Positions 26,154-35,629 are shown, counted from the first letter of the stretch. The stretch: DNA of 64,000 nucleotides from Candidatus Mediterraneibacter intestinipullorum (GCA_019118665.1 DWYM01000019.1:18869-82868); one strand, 5' to 3'. The notes: generated from the letters alone by a model not told the origin. Program-made: numbers and translations.

Positions 26154-27119
26154 ATGGAGTGGTGTGGGAAACTTTATGGGGAGTGGAGATCAGCAGAAAA
26201 TCTCCACAGGATGGAGCGGACTGTGCTTGTCCTCATTGTTTTTCTGATGCTGGCAGGCTGGGTCTGGGACACAGGGGCGGCGATACCTGGCACGGATGGA
26301 GGATACGCAGATCGTCTGTCAAGAAGGGGGTTCGGAATGGAACCTGTTTCTGATGACCCCGGGATACTGGCAGTGATGGCAGTCACCGGATGCAGTCCGG
26401 TCCCACTGAAGGGCATGGACATGTCCCGGGATATCGCGGAGCAGGAGAGATTGACTCAAGAGACTGCGCCACTCATAACGCCTGCGGGACTGACAGCCGG
26501 GGCGGATACCTTTCCCGCTGAGCCAAAGTACCCTGAGGAGACGGCGCCACCCATAAGCATTCCTGCGGAAGAACACCCGGCAGAGACTGTACCGCCCGCG
26601 GACGCTCCGGCGGAGGAGGCGCCGGCTGAGACAGTACCGTCGTCAGTGGATGGGGTTTTTGTAAATGAGTATGGGATGATCTGCGGGATCCAAGATCCGG
26701 CAGTTGTTTCGGACGGTTATCTGGTCCTGCCATCTGAAGGCTGCACAGGGATCGCGGCGGGAGCGTTTGCTGATGTTCCGGTCATCATCGCAGAGATCTA
26801 TATCCCTGCCAATATCGTTCATATAGAGGAGGGCGCTTTCGCCGGGCTTGGCTATCTGGAGTGGCTGGAAGCAGAAGCTTCAGAAAGTTATTATACAGAG
26901 GACGGTGTGCTTTTCTCGGAGAATGGGACCTGCATACTTGGCTTTCCATCCGCAAGGACCGGGAGTTATAAAGTTCCTGACAGAGTTACCAGGTTTGCGG
27001 AAGGTGCGTTTGGCGAGGCAAAGATCGAGGTCATAGACGCAGTCGGCTGTTCCCTGGAAGCCACAGGCAGCCTTCCCTCATCCATCCTTCTGCTCCGGGC
27101 GGAGGATCTGAAGGGTTGA
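26154..27119 (+). CDS. LRR (BspA-like) surface protein
   Basis: A 321-residue protein with one N-terminal membrane helix (VLVLIVFLMLAGWVW, residues 24-38), then a Pro/Glu/Thr-rich stalk with repeats of the type PAEE-PAETVPP (residues 115-170), and a C-terminal LRR_5/BspA-like region: GIAAGAFADVPVIIAEIYIPANIVHIEEGAFAGL, then YTEDGVLFSENGTCILGFPS and VTRFAEGAFGE. Such repeats occur in surface proteins of gut anaerobes that bind host or polymer ligands. It stands between purB's terminator and the sirtuin-like gene. The stalk appears wall-spanning; there is no sortase signal. Confidence 0.75.
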   Translation: MEWCGKLYGEWRSAENLHRMERTVLVLIVFLMLAGWVWDTGAAIPGTDGGYADRLSRRGFGMEPVSDDPGILAVMAVTGCSPVPLKGMDMSRDIAEQERLTQETAPLITPAGLTAGADTFPAEPKYPEETAPPISIPAEEHPAETVPPADAPAEEAPAETVPSSVDGVFVNEYGMICGIQDPAVVSDGYLVLPSEGCTGIAAGAFADVPVIIAEIYIPANIVHIEEGAFAGLGYLEWLEAEASESYYTEDGVLFSENGTCILGFPSARTGSYKVPDRVTRFAEGAFGEAKIEVIDAVGCSLEATGSLPSSILLLRAEDLKG

Positions 27120-27157
27120 TATACAGAGAGCAGGGATGAAGTGACAGGAGTTGTTTG

Positions 27158-27186
27158 TTGAAGAATCCTCCGATATGTTTTATAAT
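27158..27186 (+). promoter_or_regulatory. Promoter of the sirtuin-like gene and gltX
   Basis: TTGAAG (27158-27163) and TATAAT (27181-27186) with a 17-bp spacer, 56 bp before the start codon. Confidence 0.75.
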
Positions 27187-27242
27187 ACCGTATATAGGAA
27201 CATTGCCTGCTGAAGGAAAGGCGGCAGAAAGGAGGGGACTTT

Positions 27243-27983
27243 ATGAGAGAAAATAATATACTCCAGATATTAAGAGAGGGCAGGTACACAGTCGTTTTAA
27301 GCGGTATCGGTCTCATGGCGGAAAGCGGGTATCCGCTTTTAAGGGATGGAGCGGAGTCCTATGAGATCGAAGATAAGTACGGCTATTCTTATGAAGAGAT
27401 ATTCAGCAGCGGATTTTACTCCGCCAGGAAAGAACTGTTCTTTCGCTTTTATAAAGAAGTCATCCTTAAGGCAGTGGAGATCCCGCCGGGGAAAGGGTTT
27501 CACATGCTGAAGAAGCTTCAGGACTGCGGACTTGTGGATTCGATCATTACCCGCCGCATCGCCGGACTGGAGGACAGGGCCGGATGCGGGAACGTAGTGA
27601 ATATGAAGGGCACGGTTTTTGACAATGTGTGTCCGTCCTGCGGAAAACATTATCCTGTGGAATATATCAGGGAATCGAAAAATGTTCCCCTTTGTGAAAA
27701 ATGTCTTGTCGCGCTCCGCCCTCAGGTGTGCCTGTTCGGGGAGATGATCGACAACGGCATTATGACAAAAGCAGCGGGAGAAGTGGAAAAAGCGGATGCG
27801 CTCCTTGTGCTCGGAGCCAGCCTGAATTCTCCGCTGTGCAGTCAGCTGCTGCAGTATTATACGGGCACGGAGCTGATCCTTGTGACAGGATCGGAGCACT
27901 ATACAGACCAGAGAGCAGACTTTGTCGTGTATGGGAGATGCGATGAATTTCTTGAGAGACTGGCTGACGAGTGCGGAAAATAA
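27243..27983 (+). CDS. Sir2-like protein with degenerate catalytic motifs
   Basis: A 246-residue protein with the sirtuin layout. The NAD-binding GAGISxxSGIPDFR motif appears as SGIGLMAESGYPLLRD; the TQNIDGLH motif has become TRRIAGLEDRAG, losing the Asn and Asp; and the catalytic His (usually LHG) is Lys in VVNMKGTVF. The zinc ribbon cysteines are kept (CPSCG and CEKC) as is LRPQVCLFGE and LVLGASL. It is thus unlikely to be a normal deacetylase and may bind NAD or a nucleotide as a sensor. It starts behind AAAGGAGG and leads into gltX 27 bp downstream. Confidence 0.85.
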   Translation: MRENNILQILREGRYTVVLSGIGLMAESGYPLLRDGAESYEIEDKYGYSYEEIFSSGFYSARKELFFRFYKEVILKAVEIPPGKGFHMLKKLQDCGLVDSIITRRIAGLEDRAGCGNVVNMKGTVFDNVCPSCGKHYPVEYIRESKNVPLCEKCLVALRPQVCLFGEMIDNGIMTKAAGEVEKADALLVLGASLNSPLCSQLLQYYTGTELILVTGSEHYTDQRADFVVYGRCDEFLERLADECGK

Positions 27984-28010
27984 AATACAGACCATGATTG
28001 GAGAAAAAAG

Positions 28011-29468
28011 ATGAGCAACAGAGTGAGAACAAGATTTGCACCTAGCCCGACAGGGCGGATGCACGTTGGAAATCTGCGTACAGCGCTTTATGCGTACCTG
28101 ATCGCGAAACACGAAGGCGGGGATTTCATTCTTCGTGTGGAGGATACGGATCAGGAGCGTTTTGTGGAAGGCGCGCTGGATATCATATACAGGACGCTGG
28201 AAAAGACCGGGCTTAAGCATGATGAAGGACCGGACAAAGACGGTGGATACGGACCGTATGTGCAGAGCGAAAGGCAGGCGTCCGGACTGTATCTGAAGTA
28301 TGCGAAACAGCTAGTGGAACAGGGAGACGCATATTACTGTTTCTGCGACAAGGAGCGTCTGGAATCATTAAAGACCTCTGTGTCTGACGATGGTACGGAT
28401 ATCGTTGTGTATGATAAACACTGTCTGGGCCTGAGCAGAGAAGAGATTGAGGAGAACCTGGCGGCGGGAAAGCCGTGGGTCATCCGCCTGAATGTCCCCC
28501 GGGAAGGTGAGACCACGTTCCACGATGAGATCTATGGGGATATCACAGTTCCGAACAATGAGCTGGACGATATGATCCTGATCAAATCGGATGGATTCCC
28601 CACCTATAATTTCGCCAATGTCATTGACGATCATCTGATGGGCATCACGCATGTGGTGAGGGGAAATGAGTATCTGTCATCCGTGCCGAAGTACAACAGG
28701 CTCTATGAGGCGTTCGGATGGGAGATCCCGGTGTATGTTCACTGTCCGCTCATCACGGATGAGAACCATAAGAAGCTGAGCAAGCGGTGCGGGCACTCCT
28801 CCTATGAGGATCTGATCGATCAGGGGTTTGTGTCTGAGGCAGTAGTCAATTATGTGGCTCTCCTGGGCTGGTGTCCGGCGGATAACAGGGAGATCTTTAC
28901 CCTGGAAGAGCTGGTGGAGACCTTTGACTACCGGCACATGAGCAAGTCCCCGGCTGTTTTTGACACTGTGAAGCTGAAATGGATGAATGGAGAATATTTG
29001 AAAGCAATGGATCTTGAACGGTTCTATGAACTTGCAGAGCCGTATATCCGCAGGACGGTCACAAAGGACTTTGACCTTAAGAGGATTGCCGCCCTGGTCA
29101 AGACAAGGATCGAGATCCTGCCGGATATCTGCGAGCAGATCGATTTCTTTGAGAAAGTTCCGGAATATGACAATGAGCTTTACACACACAAGAAGATGAA
29201 GACGGATCCGGAGAAAGGTCTTGCCCTCCTCCGGGAAGTGATCCCCCTTCTTGAGGAGCAGCAGGATTATTCCAATGACGCTCTCTTTGAGATGCTCAAA
29301 GGATTTGCGGAGGAGAAGGGATACAAGATCGGCTATGTGATGTGGCCGCTGAGGACCGCGGTCTCGGGCAAGCAGAATACGCCGGGCGGCGCGACAGAGC
29401 TGATAGAAGTATTGGGAAAAGAAGAGTCCCTGAACAGGATCAGAAAAGGGATCGAAAAGCTTAGTTAG
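28011..29468 (+). CDS. gltX: Glutamyl-tRNA synthetase
   Basis: A 485-residue class I aminoacyl-tRNA synthetase that charges tRNA-Glu (and possibly tRNA-Gln for amidation). The HIGH motif is [16 protein letters not shown] and the KMSKS motif is KKLSKRCGH; the C-terminal helical anticodon-binding domain is complete through [17 protein letters not shown]. Length is normal. GGAGAAAAAAG precedes the ATG. Confidence 0.96.
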   Translation: MSNRVRTRFAPSPTGRMHVGNLRTALYAYLIAKHEGGDFILRVEDTDQERFVEGALDIIYRTLEKTGLKHDEGPDKDGGYGPYVQSERQASGLYLKYAKQLVEQGDAYYCFCDKERLESLKTSVSDDGTDIVVYDKHCLGLSREEIEENLAAGKPWVIRLNVPREGETTFHDEIYGDITVPNNELDDMILIKSDGFPTYNFANVIDDHLMGITHVVRGNEYLSSVPKYNRLYEAFGWEIPVYVHCPLITDENHKKLSKRCGHSSYEDLIDQGFVSEAVVNYVALLGWCPADNREIFTLEELVETFDYRHMSKSPAVFDTVKLKWMNGEYLKAMDLERFYELAEPYIRRTVTKDFDLKRIAALVKTRIEILPDICEQIDFFEKVPEYDNELYTHKKMKTDPEKGLALLREVIPLLEEQQDYSNDALFEMLKGFAEEKGYKIGYVMWPLRTAVSGKQNTPGGATELIEVLGKEESLNRIRKGIEKLS

Positions 29469-29479
29469 AGAGGAGACAG

Positions 29480-31309
29480 ATGGGATTTAGCCAAGCACAG
29501 AAAAAGGCTGTCACACATGGGGCCGGTCCCTGTCAGGTACTGGCGGGGCCGGGTTCCGGGAAGACGCTTACTATTGTTAACAGGATCAGGTATCTGATCG
29601 AAGAATGCCATGTAAGACCAGAAGAAATTCTGGTCGTTACTTTTACCCGCTTTGCCGCGGCAGAGATGAAAGAACGGCTGTCCGGTCTGCTGGGGAAGAA
29701 AAATATTCCGGTCACGGCAGGCACGTTCCATGGGATTTATTACGGTATCCTGAAATGGGCGTACAGGTTCGGGCCGGAAAATATTCTGTCAGAGGAGGAA
29801 AAATATCAGCTCCTGCGCCTGATCATAGGCCGTCAGGAGCTGGACCCTTCTGATGAAGAAGCTTTCCTCAGGGATATTGCGGAAGAGATCGGAAAAGTAA
29901 AAAACAGCCGGATCGACATCCGGGAATTCGCGTCGTCAAAATGCAGCGCCGGGACTTTCCGCGATATATACAGAGAGTATGAAAAAGAGCGCAAATCTCT
30001 GCGTAAGATTGATTTTGACGATATGCTCGTGGTCTGCTATGAGCTCTTTGCCACCAGGCCGGATGTGCTGGCGCAGTGGCAGAAAAGATTCCGTTATATC
30101 CTGGTGGACGAATTTCAGGACATCAACCGTGTACAGTACGATGTGCTGCGGATGCTGGCTCTCCCGGAGAACAATCTTTTTGTGGTGGGCGATGACGATC
30201 AGGCGATCTACGGATTCCGGGGCGCTGACCCGGAGATCATGTTCCGGTTTGGAAAAGATTATCCGGGAGCAGAGCAGATCCTCCTTGACGTTAACTACCG
30301 GTCCACCTCAAATATCGTCACCAATTCTCTGAAGGTGATCGGCAATAATGAGAAGCGGTTTGACAAGAAGATCCAGGCTGTGAGGGACAAGGGTGAGTTC
30401 TTACATATACAGGAGCTGAAAGACCCCAACGAGGAGGCACATTATGTGGCGGATGAGATCGTGAAGCGAATGGATAGGGGAGTGCCCGCGGAAGATATGG
30501 CGGTGCTTTTTCGGATCCACACAGACGCGCGTCCGGTGGCGGAGGAGCTGATCAGGAGAAAGCTGCCCTTTCAGATGAGAGAGCATCTGCCCAATCTCTA
30601 TGACCATTTTATCGCGAAAGATATCCAGGCATATTTCCGCCTTGCCACAGGAGCGGTCAGCCGGGGAGACATGCTGCGGGTCATGAACCGCCCGAAACGT
30701 TATATCGGGAGGGACAGTCTCGCCGAAGGAGCGTCCTTTGAGGAGATCAGGAAGTTCTACTGTGACAAAGACTGGATGTTGGACCGGATCGATCAGTTTG
30801 AGTGGGATGTAAAAATGCTTTCCAGGATGGCGCCCTATGCGGCGGTCCGGTATATCAGAAAACGGATCGGATATGACGATTTTCTGAAAGATCATGCCTT
30901 TGCAAACAGGATCGAGCGCGCAGACCTCAATGAAGTGCTCGCAGAGATCGCGGAAGCGGCCCGGCCGTATGCCACAGTTAAGGAATGGTTCTGCCATATA
31001 GAAGAATACACAGAGGCTCTCAGGAGGAATGAGAGGCGGAAGGATCTTTCAGGGGAAGGGGTGCGGCTGATGACCCTTCACGCGGCAAAAGGGCTGGAGT
31101 TCGATACGGTATTCCTGATCGGTGCCAACGAGGGGAGGATGCCATATAAAAAGGCAGTGACTGAGAAGGAGGAGGAAGAAGAGAGGCGGCTCTTTTATGT
31201 GGGGATGACCCGGGCGGAAAATGTGCTCCGGATCTGTTATGTAAAAGAAAAAAACGGAAAAGAGGCAGATCCTTCCCGTTTTGTGGATGAGCTTCTGGAA
31301 GAGAGATAA
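29480..31309 (+). CDS. UvrD/Rep family ATP-dependent helicase, short form
   Basis: A 609-residue superfamily 1A 3'-5' DNA helicase. Motif I AGPGSGKTLTI, motif II ILVDEFQDIN, motif III VGDDDQAIYGFRGADPE, motif V MTLHAAKGLEFDTVFLIGANEG and motif VI RRLFYVGMTRAENVL are all intact. It is shorter than PcrA (about 720) and lacks the C-terminal extension that binds RNA polymerase there. It starts 11 bp after gltX and is probably cotranscribed. Likely repair or replication restart role. Confidence 0.92.
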   Translation: MGFSQAQKKAVTHGAGPCQVLAGPGSGKTLTIVNRIRYLIEECHVRPEEILVVTFTRFAAAEMKERLSGLLGKKNIPVTAGTFHGIYYGILKWAYRFGPENILSEEEKYQLLRLIIGRQELDPSDEEAFLRDIAEEIGKVKNSRIDIREFASSKCSAGTFRDIYREYEKERKSLRKIDFDDMLVVCYELFATRPDVLAQWQKRFRYILVDEFQDINRVQYDVLRMLALPENNLFVVGDDDQAIYGFRGADPEIMFRFGKDYPGAEQILLDVNYRSTSNIVTNSLKVIGNNEKRFDKKIQAVRDKGEFLHIQELKDPNEEAHYVADEIVKRMDRGVPAEDMAVLFRIHTDARPVAEELIRRKLPFQMREHLPNLYDHFIAKDIQAYFRLATGAVSRGDMLRVMNRPKRYIGRDSLAEGASFEEIRKFYCDKDWMLDRIDQFEWDVKMLSRMAPYAAVRYIRKRIGYDDFLKDHAFANRIERADLNEVLAEIAEAARPYATVKEWFCHIEEYTEALRRNERRKDLSGEGVRLMTLHAAKGLEFDTVFLIGANEGRMPYKKAVTEKEEEEERRLFYVGMTRAENVLRICYVKEKNGKEADPSRFVDELLEER

Positions 31310-31314
31310 CCGGA

Positions 31315-31620
31315 TCACTCGATGTCATTCAGATCTATATCGCTGAAATCCTGTTCCTCCATCCATTCGCTGAAAGCTTCAGATACACGCTCAAACTCCT
31401 CGTCATCGAGGATGTTCTCGAGATCCGGTTCTTTATCTTCGCCTTTGTCGATAAACCGGTAGAGATATACCTGGCCGTCATCATTGTCCCCATTTTCATC
31501 AAGGGGAAGCAGGGCAATATATTCTCTGCCGCCGGTCTCAAAAATGGTGAGAACAGCGCACTCCAGCTCTTCGTCATTTTCAAGTGTCAGTGTTACAGTG
31601 AGTGATTCGTTTTCATTCAT
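31315..31620 (-). CDS. DUF1292 family protein
   Basis: A 101-residue acidic protein with the DUF1292 pattern: LTLENDEELECAVLTIFETGGREYIALLPLDENG, then DDGQVYLYRFIDKGEDKEPDLENILDDEEFERVSEAF. The ATG at 31620 has AGAAGGAG on the minus strand; an upstream extension to 31770 has no ribosome site. Convergent with the helicase, 5 bp apart. The family is common in Firmicutes, and its function is not known. Confidence 0.9.
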   Translation of the reverse strand: MNENESLTVTLTLENDEELECAVLTIFETGGREYIALLPLDENGDNDDGQVYLYRFIDKGEDKEPDLENILDDEEFERVSEAFSEWMEEQDFSDIDLNDIE

Positions 31621-31702
31621 ATGTGTTTCTCCTTCTGTCTGTAATGCGTGATATGCAGAAAGCCCTTCCTCTTCTACAGGGAAGGCTGCCGCAGCAGTAT
31701 CG

Positions 31703-31715
31703 TACCATGATGGTA
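31703..31715. promoter_or_regulatory. Small palindrome upstream of the binding-protein promoter
   Basis: TACCATGATGGTA is a perfect 6-bp inverted repeat around one base, 36 bp upstream of the -35 box at 31751, in the divergent region between DUF1292 and the binding lipoprotein. It may be an operator. Confidence 0.35.
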
Positions 31716-31750
31716 TCAGAAAGAAATCAAAAAAGCAAGGGATATGATTA

Positions 31751-31778
31751 TTGACATTCCCCTGAAACACGATAGAAT
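31751..31778 (+). promoter_or_regulatory. Promoter of the sugar-type binding lipoprotein operon
   Basis: TTGACA (31751-31756) and TAGAAT (31773-31778) with a 16-bp spacer, 43 bp before the start codon. Confidence 0.75.
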
Positions 31779-31821
31779 GAAAGAGTGGAAGACAACAAGA
31801 GCAGGACAGAGAGGAAAGCAG

Positions 31822-32817
31822 ATGAAGAAAAAAGGGATCGGCATCATACTAATGGCCGTGTTTGCCGTGATTTTGATATCAGGATGCAAGAGGGATGTGG
31901 GCACGCCGGAGGACAATGCCGTCGTGGAAGAGACGGAGGAAGAGACGGAAGATCAGACGAAGGACTGGATGTTCGGGTATAGCTGTCCGGATCTTTCCGA
32001 TCCTTTTTATCAGGTGCTGAAAGATTCTGTCGGCATGGCGCTGGAGAATCAGGGGAACCCCATGATGGTGCGGGATGCACAGAAGGATGCGGACGTGCAG
32101 GCGTCACAGATACAGGAGATGATAAACGAGGACGTGGATCTGGTGTTTCTGTGCCCTGTTGATCCGGAGCAGATCACAGCGTCTCTGGAAGCTCTGAAGG
32201 AAGCAGGCATCCCGGTCATCAATCTGGGCGTCCGCGTGGAGGAGACTGGCCTGACAGACGCATTTATCGGTTCGGATGACGAGAATGCGGGCAAAGTCTG
32301 CGCTCAGGATCTGACAGAAAAAAGGCCTGCCGGCGGAAAGCTGGTGCTCGTGGAGAGTCCTGCAGATGCCGCGGTCAATGTGAGGATCACGGGATTTGAG
32401 GAGGCGATCAGCAACAAAGGATTTGAAGTTGTCAGGAGGATCGATGCAGAAAAGACGGAGACCGGGATCCAGGCAGAGATAAAAAGCGTCCTGAGCGAGG
32501 AGGAACTGATCGACGCTATTATGTGCGGGGATGACCAGATGGCGCTCCAGGTGCTCCAGGCGCTTGATGACGTTGGGAGGAATGATATCCTTGTATATTG
32601 CGTGGGCGGCTCCCCGGAGGTGAAGGCCGTGCTGGCGGCTTCGGAAAGCCCGATGGCAGGCATCGGGGCACAGTCGCCCATCAATATGGGAAAAACAGCC
32701 GCGAAGACAGCGGCAGCCCTTCTCGACGGAGGGGCGTACGAAAATGAGATCAGCGTGGAAACCTTCTTTATCAGCAGAGAAAATCTTGATATGTATGGAA
32801 CAGACGGCTGGCAGTAG
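31822..32817 (+). CDS. Sugar-type (RbsB-like) substrate-binding lipoprotein, orphan
   Basis: A 331-residue lipoprotein with signal peptide and lipobox ISGC (residues 19-22). The mature part is a type I periplasmic-binding fold: DPFYQVLKDSVGMALE, QIQEMINEDVDLVFLCPVDPEQITASLEALKEAGIPVINLGV, and FIGSDDENAGKVCAQDL, as in ribose/LacI-type binding proteins. No permease or ATPase gene is adjacent; the next gene is a GH13-like pseudoenzyme, so it may be a receptor or serve a distant transporter. ATG 31822 follows AGAGGAAAG. Confidence 0.85.
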   Translation: MKKKGIGIILMAVFAVILISGCKRDVGTPEDNAVVEETEEETEDQTKDWMFGYSCPDLSDPFYQVLKDSVGMALENQGNPMMVRDAQKDADVQASQIQEMINEDVDLVFLCPVDPEQITASLEALKEAGIPVINLGVRVEETGLTDAFIGSDDENAGKVCAQDLTEKRPAGGKLVLVESPADAAVNVRITGFEEAISNKGFEVVRRIDAEKTETGIQAEIKSVLSEEELIDAIMCGDDQMALQVLQALDDVGRNDILVYCVGGSPEVKAVLAASESPMAGIGAQSPINMGKTAAKTAAALLDGGAYENEISVETFFISRENLDMYGTDGWQ

Positions 32818-32831
32818 GAAAGGAACAGACT

Positions 32832-34577
32832 ATGAAGAAGACGACAGGAAGACCACAGCCGTTTGGAGCGGCGGTAGAGAAGGACAGAGTGAATTTTTCC
32901 GTGCAGGTGCCTTCGGGAAGATCCTGCGGACTCCTCCTGTACAGAAAAGGGAAGGAGATTCCGGCAGCCCGCTTTGACATGCCGGAGGAAGAAGGGATAG
33001 GCGAAGTGCGTTTCCTTGCGGTGGAGGGGATAGAAGCTGATAAGTACGAATATAACTTCGAGATAGACGGAAAGGTATGTGTCGATCCGTATGTCAGGGA
33101 GATCACCGGAAAGAAGGTATTCGGGCTGCAACGCGACCTGTCTGTCCATCAGATCCGGGGAAAGCTGATATCGCCGGAATATGACTGGGAAGACGACAGA
33201 AGACTGCACCTGCGATGGGACGAGGTGACAGCATACAGTCTCCATGTGCGCGGTTTTACAAAACACAGCTCTTCAAAGGCCAGACATAAGGGCACTTACC
33301 TGGGCGTGATCGAGAAGATCCCATATCTGAAAGAGCTTGGGATCAACCAGATCCAGTGTATGCCGGTTTACGAATTTGAAGAGTGCCAAAAAGGAAAGAT
33401 CAATTACTGGGGGTACGGCCCGGCTTATTATTTTGCGCCCAAAGAGGCATATGCCGCGGGGAGTTCCGCAGTAAGGGAGCTTAAGGACATGGTAAGGGCA
33501 TGTCACCGGGAAGGCATTGAGGTAGTCCTGGAGATGCCGTTTGCAGAGGGGATCCCTGTACAGACAGTGCTGGAGTGCCTGCGTTTCTACATGCTGGAAT
33601 ACCATATAGACGGCTTTGTGGTGAATCCGTACACTGTTCCCTGGGAAATCCTGCAGGGGGACCCCTTTTTAAAAGATATCAAGCTGATACGGAAGGATGA
33701 CGCTTTCCAGAATATCATGCGGCGTTTTCTCAAAGGGGATGAAAATATGATAAGGGATGTGAGCTGGGCGCTCAGACACCATTCGGCTGCCGATGGAAAA
33801 TGCAATTATATCACTGCACAGACCGGGTTTACGCTGTGGGATCTCGTCTCTTATGACTGTAAGCATAATGAGGAGAACGGCGAGAATAATACGGACGGTC
33901 CGGATTATAATTACAGCTGGAACTGCGGGGTTGAAGGTCCCAGCCGAAAGAGGGCGGTGACAGCTCTCAGAAAGGCTCAGGTGCGAAATGCCTTCTTCCT
34001 GCTTCTCACAGCCCAGGGTACGCCATGCATCCTGGCCGGGGATGAGTTTTATAATTCACAGAAGGGCAATAATAATGTATACTGCCAGGATAATGAGACC
34101 GGGTGGGTGGACTGGAGCAGGCTCAAGACAGACGACACACTCTTTACATTTGTAAAGGAGCTGATCGCTTTTCGAAGAAAGCATCCCTGTCTGCACCGTG
34201 AGGAAGAACTCAGAGGGATGGACCGGACCGCGTGCGGCGTGCCGGATGTGTCCTACCATGGGGAAAGCGCGTGGCAGGTAAAGGACGAGGTGTCCAGCCG
34301 TCAGCTCGGAGTCCTTTATTCAGCGGCAGGACCTGAGGATCAGGAGTGTTTTATCGCCTATAACATGCACTGGATCCCGCATGCGTTTGCCCTTCCGTCT
34401 CCGGGAAAGGGAAGGGGCTGGAAGCTCGCCGCAGACACGCGGGACGGAATCCTAGAGAGTCCGGTATCCCCGGAGGATCAGAAAAGCATCGAGCTGAGGG
34501 AACGGAGCATTACCATCCTGACCGGCACAGAGATGCAGGAGAAGACAGACAAGGGAAAAGGGCGGAAAAGAACATGA
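32832..34577 (+). CDS. GH13 isoamylase-like protein lacking catalytic residues
   Basis: A 581-residue protein built like glycogen-debranching GlgX/isoamylase: an N-terminal CBM48-like domain (PFGAAVEKDRVNFSVQVP), a GH13 barrel, and a C-terminal beta domain. Family blocks remain, for example YSLHVRGFTKHSS, NYWGYGPAYYFAPKEAYA and NYSWNCGVEGPS. But the catalytic sites are lost: the region II nucleophile Asp (GFRFD) reads GFVVN, region IV AHDGFTL reads AQTGFTL, the region III Glu block is absent, and region I DVVxNH reads EMPFAEG. Probably a non-catalytic glycan-binding or regulatory protein. Begins 14 bp after the binding-protein gene. Confidence 0.85.
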   Translation: MKKTTGRPQPFGAAVEKDRVNFSVQVPSGRSCGLLLYRKGKEIPAARFDMPEEEGIGEVRFLAVEGIEADKYEYNFEIDGKVCVDPYVREITGKKVFGLQRDLSVHQIRGKLISPEYDWEDDRRLHLRWDEVTAYSLHVRGFTKHSSSKARHKGTYLGVIEKIPYLKELGINQIQCMPVYEFEECQKGKINYWGYGPAYYFAPKEAYAAGSSAVRELKDMVRACHREGIEVVLEMPFAEGIPVQTVLECLRFYMLEYHIDGFVVNPYTVPWEILQGDPFLKDIKLIRKDDAFQNIMRRFLKGDENMIRDVSWALRHHSAADGKCNYITAQTGFTLWDLVSYDCKHNEENGENNTDGPDYNYSWNCGVEGPSRKRAVTALRKAQVRNAFFLLLTAQGTPCILAGDEFYNSQKGNNNVYCQDNETGWVDWSRLKTDDTLFTFVKELIAFRRKHPCLHREEELRGMDRTACGVPDVSYHGESAWQVKDEVSSRQLGVLYSAAGPEDQECFIAYNMHWIPHAFALPSPGKGRGWKLAADTRDGILESPVSPEDQKSIELRERSITILTGTEMQEKTDKGKGRKRT

Positions 34578-35110
34578 AGGCGCTGAAGCATTTCGGGACG
34601 ATCACAAAGCATAAGATCCTTGTCATGAAGGAGTGTTTTCGCGTGGGGCTCTACCGGCAGGGACTGCTCCATGACCTGTCCAAGTACAGCTGGACAGAAT
34701 TCAGAGTGGGCTGTAAATATTATCAGGGCAACCGGAGCCCCAACAACGCGGAGCGTGAAGACAAAGGCTTTTCCTCCGCATGGCTGCACCACAAGGGGAG
34801 GAACAAGCACCATTATGAGTACTGGATCGACTATGGGCTGGATGGAAGCCCGGAACTCACAGGGATGAAGATGCCGGTCCGGTATGTGGTGGAGATGTTT
34901 CTTGACCGGATCGCGGCCAGTAAAGTATATAAAGGGGATCTATACAAAGATTCGAATCCCCTGGAATACTATCTGAACGGAAAAGCGGGAGATCTGATGC
35001 ACCCGGAATCAAGAGAACTTCTGGAGAAGCTGCTCCGTATGCTGGCGGAACAGGGGGAAGAGAAGACATACCGGTACATCAGGAGAGAGGTGCTCAAAAA
35101 ACGGAGATGA
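34574..35110 (+). CDS. DUF5662 family protein
   Basis: A 178-residue protein matching DUF5662: ITKHKILVMKECFRVGLYRQGLLHDLSKYSWTEF, then NNAEREDKGFSSAWLHHKGRNKHHYEYW. The spaced His, His-Asp and His-His positions resemble an HD-type metal site, so a hydrolase is possible, which is inference. It overlaps the GH13-like gene by 4 bp (ATGA) and ends 2 bp from the convergent luxS gene, leaving no room for a terminator. Confidence 0.87.
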   Translation: MKALKHFGTITKHKILVMKECFRVGLYRQGLLHDLSKYSWTEFRVGCKYYQGNRSPNNAEREDKGFSSAWLHHKGRNKHHYEYWIDYGLDGSPELTGMKMPVRYVVEMFLDRIAASKVYKGDLYKDSNPLEYYLNGKAGDLMHPESRELLEKLLRMLAEQGEEKTYRYIRREVLKKRR

Positions 35111-35112
35111 TC

Positions 35113-35592
35113 TTATTCCGGATAAGAGAGCTGGGTGTCCTGGATGTCATCCAGCACGTCTTCTATGAATTTTTTTGCAAGATATCTTGCCATGGGGAGA
35201 TTCATGTCCAGATAATTGCCGCAGTCGCGAGCAGACGCTCCGGGGATCTCTCCTTCATAGGAAGCGATGAAAGAAAACATTTCCCTCATCAGAGGGACAA
35301 TGTCAGAGGAAGCATAGTCGCCTGCGAGCAGAAGGTAAAAGCCTGTGCGGCATCCCATGGGACCGAAATAGAGCACCCAGTCCCTGTACGCTCCGTGGTT
35401 ACGGAGAAAGGTTGCTCCCAGATGCTCGATCGTATGGACTTCCGCGGTATTCATGACCGGTTCGTCATTGGGGCTTGTCATACGGATGTCAAAAGTTGTG
35501 ATGACCGCGCTGCTGACCGTGTCCTTTCTTGAGACATATATGCCCGGCACGAGCCGGATATGGTCAATGGTAAAGCTTGTGATCTTATTCAT
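35113..35592 (-). CDS. luxS: S-ribosylhomocysteine lyase
   Basis: A 159-residue LuxS: cleaves S-ribosylhomocysteine to homocysteine and DPD, the precursor of AI-2, within the activated methyl cycle. The metal site HTIEHLGATFLRN and Cys in FGPMGCRTGFYLL are intact, as is the N-terminal HIRLVPGIYVSRKD region. ATG 35592 follows GAAAGGA at a somewhat long spacing. Its own promoter lies at 35630-35658. Confidence 0.96.
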   Translation of the reverse strand: MNKITSFTIDHIRLVPGIYVSRKDTVSSAVITTFDIRMTSPNDEPVMNTAEVHTIEHLGATFLRNHGAYRDWVLYFGPMGCRTGFYLLLAGDYASSDIVPLMREMFSFIASYEGEIPGASARDCGNYLDMNLPMARYLAKKFIEDVLDDIQDTQLSYPE

Positions 35593-35629
35593 GTCTGTAT
35601 CATTCCTTTCTTTTGGAAATACCGGTTCC

